DNA of 22,418 nucleotides from Collinsella sp. AF02-46-1 (GTDB taxonomy: Bacteria; Actinomycetota; Coriobacteriia; Coriobacteriales; Coriobacteriaceae): positions 1 to 22,418 of the forward strand of contig CAKXKM010000028.1 in assembly GCA_934876235.1 (NCBI GenBank), given 5' to 3'. Below the pieces are notes generated by a model. It saw only the letters and a program-made list of their open reading frames with translations. It was not told where the DNA came from and made no database searches. The position numbers and the translations under genes were made by a program. Shown piece by piece: positions 7,488-14,209 of this stretch. Position 1 is the stretch's first letter; every line of letters begins with the position of its first letter.

Positions 7488-7811
7488 GCTGTAAGCGGCT
7501 TTCTGAGGTCGGGGCAGATGGCGTCGGGCGAGCTCGTTGTGCACACGCGTTGCTGCTCAGTGCTTTGCGTGTATCCAGGCCTCCGCCTTGCAGCGTCGCT
7601 GGGTTAATTTGTCGACTCGTGTTCGTTGCTGATAACTACTGAGTAGTATAAACAACTGTTTTGGTTTGTATATGGGTGTCCATGCGGTGGATGGCTATTA
7701 TTCGCCAGGCGGTGGCGCTACGACGCAATGTTCGATGAAAATGCGACTGAGGCGATATATGTTGGCGGCTATACTTGTCCCGGTTTAAAACGCAGGAACG
7801 GAGATGGTCGC
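7488..7811. other. 324-nt divergent intergenic region without a gene
   Basis: It separates the minus-strand c-di-GMP gene from the plus-strand patatin gene. It contains the candidate promoter/operator at 7635-7650, a plus-strand TATACT at 7770-7775 about 37 nt before the patatin start (no convincing -35), and a GGAG ribosome binding site at 7799-7802. I compared the roughly 150-nt leader of the c-di-GMP gene with the c-di-GMP-I riboswitch consensus and found no match. Open frames extending into this region look like read-through, not coding sequence. Confidence 0.5.
7635..7650 (-). promoter_or_regulatory. Candidate -10 box overlapping a 13-bp palindrome
   Basis: On the minus strand TATACT (7650-7645) fits a -10 box. 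It overlaps the perfect palindrome ACTACTGAGTAGT (7635-7647), which would cover the transcription start of the GGDEF-EAL gene and could be a repressor operator. No good -35 hexamer is evident and the downstream leader would be about 150 nt. Confidence 0.35.
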
Positions 7812-8681
7812 ATGGCACAGCCAGATACGACGCCCACGGTGGGGCTTGCGCTCGAGGGAGGCGGCTATCGCGGCATGTATACGGCGGGCGTGCTCGACGT
7901 ATGGATGGAGCGCGGCTTGACCTGCGACCACATGGTGGGTGTCTCGGCGGGCGCGGCGTTTGGCTACAACTTTAAATCGCGCCAGATTGGTCGTGCCATT
8001 CGCTACAACAAGGCCTATTGTGCCGACAAGCGCTATGCGAGCGTGACAAGCTGGTTGCGAACCGGCGACATGTTCAATGCCGATTTTGCCTATCACGAGG
8101 TGCCTATCGAGCGCGATCCCATCGATTTGGAGGCATATCGCGCCTGTCCCATGCGGTTTACGTGTGTGTGCACCGATATCGAGACGGGCAAGGCCGTCTA
8201 TCACGATCTGCCGCATGGCGACGAGAGGGATATCGAGTGGATCCGGGCGTCGTCGGCGATTCCCGTGGCGACGCGTCCCGTTGCTATTGAAGGGCATAAG
8301 TATCTGGATGGTGGCGTGGCCGATTCCATTCCCAGTGCTTGGCTGTTTGCGCAGGGGTATGACCGCAACGTGGTGGTGCTGACGCAGCCGGCGGGCTTTG
8401 TAAAGCAGCCCAACAGCGTGATGCCCATGCTGCGGCGCGTGTTCCGTCACTACCCGGAGTTTGTCGCAGCGCTTGAGCATCGGCATGAGGTCTACAATGC
8501 CACGCTCGATGACCTGGCGCGTCGCGAGGCTGCCGGCGAGGTCTTTGTGGTGCGGCCGAGCGAATCGGTAAAGGTGCCGTCGCTATGCCGCGAACCGGAT
8601 GAGCTCGAGCGCATCTATCAGATCGGCCGCCACGATGCGGAGGCGACTTTGCCGGCGTTGGAGACCTACCTAGCGGGGTAA
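7812..8681 (+). CDS. Patatin-like phospholipase (YjjU-type)
   Basis: 289 aa. Patatin-family acyl hydrolases use a Ser-Asp dyad. The oxyanion-hole motif is EGGGYRGMYTAGVLDV (15-30), the nucleophile elbow is GVSAG (43-47, Ser45) and the Asp motif is DGGVADS (from Asp166). No signal peptide or membrane segment is visible, so it should act in the cytosol or at the inner face of the membrane on phospholipids or other acyl esters; the substrate is unknown. The start at 7812 has GGAG about 9 nt upstream and places the GGGYRG motif near the N-terminus as is usual; a longer frame from 7728 adds 28 residues without similarity. It is a monocistronic gene convergent with the thiamine operon. Confidence 0.88.
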   Translation: MAQPDTTPTVGLALEGGGYRGMYTAGVLDVWMERGLTCDHMVGVSAGAAFGYNFKSRQIGRAIRYNKAYCADKRYASVTSWLRTGDMFNADFAYHEVPIERDPIDLEAYRACPMRFTCVCTDIETGKAVYHDLPHGDERDIEWIRASSAIPVATRPVAIEGHKYLDGGVADSIPSAWLFAQGYDRNVVVLTQPAGFVKQPNSVMPMLRRVFRHYPEFVAALEHRHEVYNATLDDLARREAAGEVFVVRPSESVKVPSLCREPDELERIYQIGRHDAEATLPALETYLAG

Positions 8682-8691
8682 GGGCCGCATG

Positions 8692-8739
8692 CGGAAAGCG
8701 CATCCCAGAATGGACGTCCAAACTGGGATGCGCTTTCCG
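8692..8739. repeat. 48-bp nested palindrome between convergent genes
   Basis: Perfect 17-bp outer arms (CGGAAAGCGCATCCCAG and its complement) enclose a second palindrome TGGACGTCCA, separated by unpaired AA on each side. It sits between the ends of the patatin gene and the thiE operon. Neither strand has a U-tract after it, so it is not a standard intrinsic terminator, though it could block transcription from both sides. It may be another dispersed palindromic repeat. Confidence 0.65.
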
Positions 8740-8782
8740 TTGCTGAAGATATGAGGCCGCGGAGCAGCTGCTCGGCCTATGT

Positions 8783-9478
8783 CTATGCCTGCTGCCAGGT
8801 GTCGACGAGCTCCTTGGCTGCGGCGTGGGGGTCGTCGGCACTGCAGACGGCGCTCACCACGAAAAAGCCGTCGACGCCGGTGGCCTTGAGCTGCGGCAAG
8901 TCGGCTGTCTTAACGCCGCCGCCCACCACGATGGGCACGGGGCTTGCCGCATGGAGGGCTGCCAGGTCCTCAAAGCTTTTGGTGATGATGGAGCCGTCGG
9001 CCGCGCGTCCGCAGTCGCGCTTGGTCTCGGTCTCGTGGAGCGGGCCGATGCCCAGGTAGTCGACCAGGCTCATGTCGGCGGTCTTGACGTACTCGAGCAT
9101 CTCCTCGCAACGGGCCGAAAGACCCACGATGGCATCGGGGCCCAGCAGCTTGCGACAGACCTCGACGGGGATGTCGCTCTGACCCACGTGCACGCCGTCG
9201 ACAGCGATGCCCTGCTCGCGCGCGGCGAGCACGCAGTCAAGGCGGTCGTCAATCAGCAAGGCGACCTGACCGGTCTTGCCGGCCTGAGCGATAGCCTGTG
9301 CGGCGTCGTCGGTCAGCGCGATGATCTCGCGGGCACTTGCCACCTTGGAGCGCACCTGGATGCAGGTAAAGCCGGCGTCGAGTGCCTGGGCCACTACATC
9401 GCCCACGGGGCGCCCGAGCGTGTTTTCGGGGCCGAGTACCAGATAGGCCGAGATATCAAGGTTGTCGCGGATGCTCAT
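8783..9478 (-). CDS. thiE: Thiamine-phosphate synthase
   Basis: 231 aa, normal length for ThiE. The enzyme couples hydroxymethylpyrimidine pyrophosphate and hydroxyethylthiazole phosphate to give thiamine monophosphate. It is a TIM barrel; visible motifs are the CIQVRSK strand, LLIDDRLDCVLA, GVHVGQSDIP, DYLGIGPLHETETK (the thiazole-phosphate loop region) and the C-terminal phosphate-binding PIVVGGGVK and GVDGFFVVSAV. The start overlaps the stop of the upstream thiamine-binding gene by 4 nt (ATGA), with GGAGGAAGC as ribosome binding site, so translation is coupled. It is the last gene of the TPP-riboswitch operon. Confidence 0.94.
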   Translation of the reverse strand: MSIRDNLDISAYLVLGPENTLGRPVGDVVAQALDAGFTCIQVRSKVASAREIIALTDDAAQAIAQAGKTGQVALLIDDRLDCVLAAREQGIAVDGVHVGQSDIPVEVCRKLLGPDAIVGLSARCEEMLEYVKTADMSLVDYLGIGPLHETETKRDCGRAADGSIITKSFEDLAALHAASPVPIVVGGGVKTADLPQLKATGVDGFFVVSAVCSADDPHAAAKELVDTWQQA

Positions 9479-9816
9479 CGTGCTTCCTCCTGTTTCTTGA
9501 TCTGTGCTTCCATGCGCTCGAGTTTGCCGGTCATGGTGTCGGTAAATCCGGGTCGAATATCGGCTTTGAGCACGACTTCGGTGCGGATGCCCTTGCTCGC
9601 CAACACAAAGGTCGCGTCGCGCACGACCTGCATGACCTCATCCCAGTCGCCCTCGATCTCGGTGAACATCGAGGTGGTGCGGTTGGGAAGGCCGCTCTCG
9701 CGAATGACGCGTACGACCTCGGCGACCTCGGCGGATAGCTCGTCGCCGGTGCCGCACGGGGCGATGGCCACGGCGACGAGCGTGTTCATGCCGGCATTGG
9801 TTGCGGGCTCGGACAT
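9475..9816 (-). CDS. MTH1187/YkoF-type thiamine-binding protein (UPF0045)
   Basis: 113 aa with the pattern of the Thiamine_BP/DUF77 family: a starting strand LVAVAIAPCGTGDELSAEV, then GLPNRTTSMFTEIEGDWDEVMQVV, and a second ferredoxin-like half. Family members bind thiamine or its pyrimidine precursor (B. subtilis YkoF) and sit in thiamine-regulated operons. Here it is placed between thiM and thiE, 3 nt after the thiM stop and overlapping thiE by 4 nt, which strongly supports a thiamine-related role, perhaps as a binding or carrier protein. No signal peptide is present, so it is cytosolic. The start ATG at 9816 uses the GAGGAGG at the end of thiM. Confidence 0.88.
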   Translation of the reverse strand: MSEPATNAGMNTLVAVAIAPCGTGDELSAEVAEVVRVIRESGLPNRTTSMFTEIEGDWDEVMQVVRDATFVLASKGIRTEVVLKADIRPGFTDTMTGKLERMEAQIKKQEEAR

Positions 9817-9819
9817 GGC

Positions 9820-10659
9820 TTATGCCTCCTCGAGCGCGAGTCGGTTGTCGGCAATGTCCTGGGCGGTTGCGCGGTAGAGCTCGTCGATAAAGGCGACCTT
9901 AAAGCTTGCCGGGGCATCGGCGACAGCGACGGCACGCGTGCCGGCGACGTTGTAGACGGCGGTGCCGCAGATGGCTGCCGTAAACGGATCGGCAGCGCAG
10001 GCGTACACAGCCAGCACACCGCCCTGCGAACAACCGCAGCCGGTGATCTTGGACATGAGCGGGCTGCCGCCGTAGGACTTGGCTACCGTCGTGCCGTCGG
10101 TGATCAGGTCGACTTCGCCCGAGACCACTACGGCGCCGCCGGTGTAGCGAGCGAGCGCCACAGCGGCATCGCGGGCGGCGTCGACCGTGTCGGTGGTATC
10201 GACACCGCGCACGCGGCTCAGGTCGGCTGTATCGCCCTCGAGGCCCCACAGGCCGGCGAGCGCGATAATCTCGGAGGCGTTGCCGCGCACGATGGCGGGT
10301 TTGTACTGCTTGAGCTCGTTTACCAGCTGGGTGCGCAGACTACCGATGCCCAGACCCACCGGATCGAGTACCCAGGGCTTGCCGGCGTCGTGTGCCGCCT
10401 TGGCCGCGCGGGGAATCGTCTGCTCGTAGATGGGGAAGAGCGTGCCCATATTGAGATAAATGGCGCCGCCGCCGGCAACGAGCGCCTCGCCCTCGTCGGG
10501 CAGATAGACCATGGCGGCCGATCCGCCCACGGCGAGCTGTGCGTTGGCGACAAAGTCGATCGTCACCGTGTTAGTGATGGAGCCCGCCATCGGATTGGTG
10601 GCGCGAATCTTCTCCACGGCCTTGACCACATTTTGCTTAAGCTGTTCCGAATCAATCAC
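9820..10659 (-). CDS. thiM: Hydroxyethylthiazole kinase
   Basis: 279 aa, family length about 265-275. ThiM phosphorylates 5-(2-hydroxyethyl)-4-methylthiazole, the salvage route into thiamine. Motifs: NPMAGSITNTVTIDFVANA, where family members often read HxITN, LDPVGLGIGSLRT, IVRGNASEIIALAG, and the active-site region ITGCGCSQGGVLAVYA near the C-terminus. The GTG at 10659 is the start: AAGGAGG lies 8 nt upstream, whereas an ATG at 10666 is out of frame and too close to it; the open frame upstream merely reads through the riboswitch. It is the first gene of the operon thiM, thiamine-binding protein, thiE. ThiD is not in this window. Confidence 0.93.
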   Translation of the reverse strand: MIDSEQLKQNVVKAVEKIRATNPMAGSITNTVTIDFVANAQLAVGGSAAMVYLPDEGEALVAGGGAIYLNMGTLFPIYEQTIPRAAKAAHDAGKPWVLDPVGLGIGSLRTQLVNELKQYKPAIVRGNASEIIALAGLWGLEGDTADLSRVRGVDTTDTVDAARDAAVALARYTGGAVVVSGEVDLITDGTTVAKSYGGSPLMSKITGCGCSQGGVLAVYACAADPFTAAICGTAVYNVAGTRAVAVADAPASFKVAFIDELYRATAQDIADNRLALEEA

Positions 10660-10681
10660 TGCACATGCCTCCTTGGCATAG

Positions 10682-10711
10682 AAAAGGGGCGCTGTGCATA
10701 GACAGCGCCCC
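10682..10711 (-). terminator. Intrinsic terminator in the thiM leader (riboswitch expression platform)
   Basis: Perfect 10-bp arms GGGGCGCTGT / ACAGCGCCCC with a 6-nt loop, followed on the minus strand by TTTTC. It lies between the TPP aptamer and the thiM ribosome binding site (10668-10674), so ligand-dependent transcription termination is the likely mode of control; the alternative antiterminator pairing was not resolved. Confidence 0.75.
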
Positions 10712-10717
10712 TGTAAA

Positions 10718-10816
10718 GGCGGCATGCTCCCTACGCCAGCATTAACTGACAGGTTCAAAGGATTGGGCCCTATGCCCTCTCAGCCTTGTGGTTTGCACCG
10801 CCGGCACTCCCGCATC
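10718..10816 (-). ncRNA. TPP riboswitch (THI element)
   Basis: Read on the minus strand, the conserved THI-box segments appear in order: GGCTGAGAGGGC, AACCTGTCAGTTAATGC and TGGCGTAGGGAGCATGC. ATGC/GCAT ends can close the P1 stem. Thiamine pyrophosphate binding should shut down the downstream thiM-thiE operon through the terminator at 10682-10711. Boundaries are accurate to within a few bases. Confidence 0.93.
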
Positions 10817-10846
10817 GAATCTGTTGTTCCCTATACTAGCGCACCT

Positions 10847-10940
10847 GCCAATAAGGGACAGGTTTATTTTGGCGGATGCTAACAGGGGCGCTGCATGTTC
10901 CCAGATAAAACCTGCCAAAATAAACCTGTCCCTTATTGGC
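10847..10940. repeat. 94-bp element with perfect 27-bp inverted arms
   Basis: Arms at 10847-10873 and 10914-10940 are exact inverted copies, both containing AAGGGACAGGTTTATTTTGG (read outwards from each end). The 40-nt centre has no gene. Each arm is itself weakly palindromic (GCCA...TGGC ends) around GGGACAGG, as in paired REP (BIME-like) units. It lies between the divergent thi and HAD promoters and abuts both. There is no transposase in the window; it could instead be a miniature inverted-repeat element. Confidence 0.75.
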
Positions 10941-10947
10941 GGGTCGT

Positions 10948-10953
10948 TACAAT
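10948..10953 (+). promoter_or_regulatory. Candidate -10 box of the HAD-LysR unit
   Basis: TACAAT lies 30 nt upstream of the HAD start, directly after the 94-bp inverted element. A -35 box would fall inside the element's right arm, but no good hexamer is seen. Confidence 0.3.
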
Positions 10954-10982
10954 GGTTACGGTGAAAATGACTGGGGGACTCT

Positions 10983-11891
10983 ATGATCAAACTTGTGCTG
11001 ACCGATATAGACGATACGCTGATTCCGGCCGGGCATGACGGCGCCAGCGACTACGCCATCGAGGGCATTCATGCCATGCAGGCGGCGGGTCTGCACTTTG
11101 GCCCGGTTTCGGGCCGTCAGCCGTCCGCGATGGGCTGGATGTTCAAAAAATGTTCCGAGTGCTTTTCGACCGGTGCGTTCTGTAACGGCCAGGTCATGTT
11201 TGTGGACGGCGAGGCGGTAGCCTCGCATGCGACCGACAACGCCGCCCTTATGCGCTTGGCTGACTACTTGGAGCAGGAGACCGACGATACGTATCTGAAG
11301 GTCTACAGCCTGGGTGATGACTTTTGGAATAACGATGCCTACTGCGTGACGAGCGATCCCGAGCGCGTTCGTCGCGCCATGGAGTCGGGCGGTAATGCGT
11401 GGCTCAAAGGCGAAGAGGCCCCGTGCCGTCCCTTCGTCGATGATGCGCCGGTGTTTAAGGCGAATATTTGGAGTGCCCGTTCACGTGAGGAGCTCGTGGA
11501 GCTACGCGAGCGCGTTGCCGCTGAGGTGCCGGAACTCTCGCTTGTGTTTCCCAACAACCGAGTGCGCCTGCTTGACATCCTTCCGGCCGGTTGGGACAAG
11601 GGCTGCGCTGCGCTGGAGCTGGCGCGCGCTTTGGGCCTGACGACCGATGAGGTGGCCGTATTTGGCGATTCCGATAACGATTTGCCCATGATCGATGCCG
11701 TTCCCAACTCCGTTGCAGTCGTCAATGCCAACGAGGCCGTCACGGCTGCCGCGCGCTGGCATATTGGCGCTGCGGCAGATGATGCGGTCGCCGGGGCTCT
11801 GCATCAGATTGCCGCCTGCGCCGCGACGGGGGAGATGCCGTCGTTTATGCATCAGATGGATGCGACGGGTTTCGACGCCACGAACGTCTAG
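10983..11891 (+). CDS. HAD-superfamily phosphatase, Cof type
   Basis: 302 aa. Motif I is LTDIDDT (6-12; Asp8 nucleophile, Asp10 acid/base). Motif II is in GPVSGRQP, the conserved Lys is in GWDKGCAALELARAL and motif IV is FGDSDNDLPMI. The large insert between motifs II and III is the C2 cap of Cof/YbiV-like enzymes, which dephosphorylate sugar phosphates, nucleotides or cofactors such as FMN or pyrimidine intermediates. The substrate cannot be told from sequence; the adjacent thiamine operon is divergent, so a thiamine-pathway link is only a suggestion. GGGGGA upstream of the ATG serves as ribosome binding site. The LysR gene follows after 10 nt, so the two are co-transcribed. Confidence 0.88.
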   Translation: MIKLVLTDIDDTLIPAGHDGASDYAIEGIHAMQAAGLHFGPVSGRQPSAMGWMFKKCSECFSTGAFCNGQVMFVDGEAVASHATDNAALMRLADYLEQETDDTYLKVYSLGDDFWNNDAYCVTSDPERVRRAMESGGNAWLKGEEAPCRPFVDDAPVFKANIWSARSREELVELRERVAAEVPELSLVFPNNRVRLLDILPAGWDKGCAALELARALGLTTDEVAVFGDSDNDLPMIDAVPNSVAVVNANEAVTAAARWHIGAAADDAVAGALHQIAACAATGEMPSFMHQMDATGFDATNV

Positions 11892-11901
11892 GGAGGGCGC
11901 T

Positions 11902-12798
11902 ATGAAGCTTCAGCAGCTCAGATATGTCGTCAAAGTTGCCGAATGCGGCAGCATCACCGAGGCCTCGCGCCGACTCTTTGTGTCGCAGCCTTCGATTACC
12001 GCGTCGATCCGCGATCTCGAAAACGAGATGGGCGTGCACATCTTTGAGCGCACTAACAAGGGCGTCGTTGTGTCCGAGGAAGGCGAGACCTTCTTGGGCT
12101 ACGCGCGCCAGGTGCTCGACCAGGCTGACCTGCTCGAGGGCAAGTACAAGGGCGCATCCGAGCGGGTGCCGCACTTTAGTGTGAGCTGTCAGCATTATTC
12201 CTTTGCCGTTAATGCGTTTGTCGATGTGATCCGTGAGTTCGATGCCGCGCGTTATGACTTTACCCTGCGCGAGGAGCAAACCCACGAGATTATCGAGGAC
12301 GTCGCGCATATGAAAAGCGAACTGGGCATCCTGTATCTGTCGGAGCACAATCGCGAGGTCATCGAGCGCATGCTGGCGGCCAACGAGCTCGTGTTCGAAG
12401 GGCTCTTCTGCGCCTCGCCGCATGTCTTTGTATGTGCCGACCATCCTTTGGCGGGCCGCTCGAGTGTGACGCTCGAAGACCTCGAGGACTACCCATTTTT
12501 GTCCTATGAGCAGGGCAGCTACAACTCGTTTTACTATTCCGAGGAGCTGACCTCGACGTTTGAGCGCCGCAAGAATATCCGCGTGCGCGACCGTGCGACG
12601 TTGTTCAACCTAGCCATGGGCCTCAACGGCTACACAGTGTGTTCAGGCGTGATCAGTCACGAGCTCAACGGCCCCGGCATCATCTCGATTCCGCTCGATG
12701 TGGACGAGTACATGGAGATTGGCATCATCACGCGCAAAAATACGACGCTCACGCGCTATGGGCAGGCCTATATCGAAGCGATTCGTCAGCACATCTAG
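11902..12798 (+). CDS. LysR-family transcriptional regulator
   Basis: 298 aa, the usual LTTR length. The N-terminal winged helix-turn-helix is MKLQQLRYVVKVAECGSITE through ASRRLFVSQPSITASIRDLE (1-42), followed by the linker helix and a periplasmic-binding-type effector domain (about 90-298). GGGAGGG lies 5 nt before the ATG. It sits 10 nt after the HAD gene and 155 nt before the MetE-like gene, in the same direction. An inverted repeat with LTTR-box spacing lies between it and the MetE-like gene (12846-12866), so that gene is the most likely target. The effector is unknown; MetR-like control by homocysteine is one possibility. Confidence 0.9.
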   Translation: MKLQQLRYVVKVAECGSITEASRRLFVSQPSITASIRDLENEMGVHIFERTNKGVVVSEEGETFLGYARQVLDQADLLEGKYKGASERVPHFSVSCQHYSFAVNAFVDVIREFDAARYDFTLREEQTHEIIEDVAHMKSELGILYLSEHNREVIERMLAANELVFEGLFCASPHVFVCADHPLAGRSSVTLEDLEDYPFLSYEQGSYNSFYYSEELTSTFERRKNIRVRDRATLFNLAMGLNGYTVCSGVISHELNGPGIISIPLDVDEYMEIGIITRKNTTLTRYGQAYIEAIRQHI

Positions 12799-12845
12799 AC
12801 TGCTGCGTTCTGCACGGGTCAAATCTCTTTATGGCAGTCCCAACT

Positions 12846-12866
12846 GATATAGGAAGCATCTATATC
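12846..12866. promoter_or_regulatory. Candidate LysR-type operator upstream of the MetE-like gene
   Basis: The perfect inverted repeat GATATAG-N7-CTATATC contains the T-N11-A arrangement typical of LTTR boxes. It is followed by an AT-rich stretch (TATAAA at 12874, TATATT at 12882) in a GC-rich genome, which probably holds an activator-dependent promoter with no clear -35. Confidence 0.5.
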
Positions 12867-12953
12867 AAACTGTTATAAACGTATATTTTACGATGGCCAT
12901 ATGAGCGCTCATACTCTGTCCCAGTAAAGCAACCAATGCAAAGGGAGATATCT

Positions 12954-14087
12954 ATGAGCACTTCGATTCAACCGAACGCGCCGTTTCGTGCCGATATCGT
13001 CGGCAGTTTTCTTCGTCCGCAGGCTGTAAAGGACGCCCGTGCCGCCTATGTCGCGGGTAAACTCGACGCTTCCGGCCTTAAGGCCGTCGAGGACGAGGCC
13101 ATCCGCGACTTAGTGGCCAAGCAGAAGGCTGCCGGCCTGCAGGTGATTACCGATGGCGAGTTCCGCCGCAGCTACTGGCACCTCGATTTTATGTGGGGCC
13201 TCAACGGCATTGAGCGCCGCGCCTCGCGCACGGGCTACATGTTCCACGATGAGGAGACTACCGCCGACACCGCCGTGGTAACCGGTCCCATTAGCGGCGA
13301 GAATCATCCGTTCGTCGAGCACTTCAAATTTATCAAGTCGCTCGAGGGAGAGGGCCAGGTCGCGCGCCAGACCATTCCGGCGCCGATCCAGACGTTCTCC
13401 GAAGTCACACTCGACCGCTGCGATGGCCAGCAGGAGAGTCTGCACGCCGTCTACAAGACCGACGAAGAGCTCGTCGGTGCCATTGCCGCAGCATACCGCA
13501 CCGTGATTGCTGACCTGTATGCCGCGGGCTGCCGCAACATCCAGTTTGATGACTGCACCTGGGGCATCTACTGCGATACCGATTTTGTTGCCAAAACCGG
13601 CATGAGCCCGGTCGACCTGCAAAAGGTAAGCGAGCTGGGCGTGGCGCTCAACAATGCCGCCATCGAGGGCAAGCCCGACGATCTGGTTATCAACACGCAT
13701 GTATGCCGCGGCAACTACCACTCCACCTACGCTTTTGAGGGCGGCTACGACCCCATCGCGCCGTACCTGTTTGCGCATGAGGACGTTGACGCGTTCTATC
13801 TGGAGTTCGACACGCCCCGCGCCGGTGGTTTTGAGCCGCTCAAGTACGTTGCTCCCGGCAAGAAGGTCGTGCTGGGCTTGGTGACCACCAAGGCGGCAGA
13901 GCTCGAGAACGAGGATGTTATCGTCGAGCGCATCCGCGAGGCGGCAAAGTACGTGCCGCTCGAGAACCTGTATCTGTCTCCGCAGTGTGGCTTTGCCAGC
14001 TGCGAGATTGGCAATAAGCTGACCGAGGACGAGCAGTGGGCAAAGATTGCGCTGGTCAGGCGTATTGCCGAGCGCGTTTGGAAATAG
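12954..14087 (+). CDS. MetE C-domain-like methyltransferase (YxjG/YxjH type)
   Basis: 377 aa, matching the single-domain family related to the C-terminal half of cobalamin-independent methionine synthase. Visible features: RADIVGSFLRP (12-22), VITDGEFRR (65-72), QFDDCTW (197-203), the zinc ligands in NTHVCRGN (His249, Cys251) and LSPQCGFAS (Cys345). The family transfers a methyl group to a thiol acceptor; B. subtilis homologues are linked to methionine metabolism. The folate-binding N-terminal MetE domain is missing, so the donor may not be methyltetrahydrofolate polyglutamate. The ATG at 12954 with AAAGGGAG upstream is preferred over an in-frame ATG at 12936. No S-box riboswitch is visible; regulation is probably by the LysR protein encoded just upstream. 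Confidence 0.88.
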   Translation: MSTSIQPNAPFRADIVGSFLRPQAVKDARAAYVAGKLDASGLKAVEDEAIRDLVAKQKAAGLQVITDGEFRRSYWHLDFMWGLNGIERRASRTGYMFHDEETTADTAVVTGPISGENHPFVEHFKFIKSLEGEGQVARQTIPAPIQTFSEVTLDRCDGQQESLHAVYKTDEELVGAIAAAYRTVIADLYAAGCRNIQFDDCTWGIYCDTDFVAKTGMSPVDLQKVSELGVALNNAAIEGKPDDLVINTHVCRGNYHSTYAFEGGYDPIAPYLFAHEDVDAFYLEFDTPRAGGFEPLKYVAPGKKVVLGLVTTKAAELENEDVIVERIREAAKYVPLENLYLSPQCGFASCEIGNKLTEDEQWAKIALVRRIAERVWK

Positions 14088-14134
14088 CGCTAGCGTTTGC
14101 AGGTGGCGGCGCGTGCGAGGTACTGCATATCGCG

Positions 14135-14140
14135 TACAAT
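14135..14140 (+). promoter_or_regulatory. Candidate -10 box for uraA
   Basis: TACAAT lies 70 nt upstream of the uraA start in the 122-nt gap after the MetE-like gene. No clear -35 box and no recognisable PyrR-type attenuator were found in this gap. Confidence 0.25.
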
Positions 14141-14209
14141 GGTTCGGATCGTATCGTTCGGGCAGGTTATCCGATATGCCTGATCGCCCTTCCATTCGAA
14201 AGGACTTCC

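Noticed and set aside
7488..7640. Possible c-di-GMP riboswitch in the leader of the GGDEF-EAL gene
   Set aside because: The conserved c-di-GMP-I core and its GNRA tetraloop/receptor pattern were not found on the minus strand.
8825..9877. 350-codon plus-strand frame opposite thiE and the thiamine-binding gene
   Set aside because: It spans two confident genes on the other strand, and its sequence is unlike any protein family.
12799..12953. SAM or S-box riboswitch upstream of the MetE-like gene
   Set aside because: The AT-rich region has no S-box consensus; the LTTR-like dyad is a better explanation.
13110..14195. 361-codon minus-strand frame opposite the MetE-like gene
   Set aside because: Antisense shadow of a conserved enzyme; no start signals.
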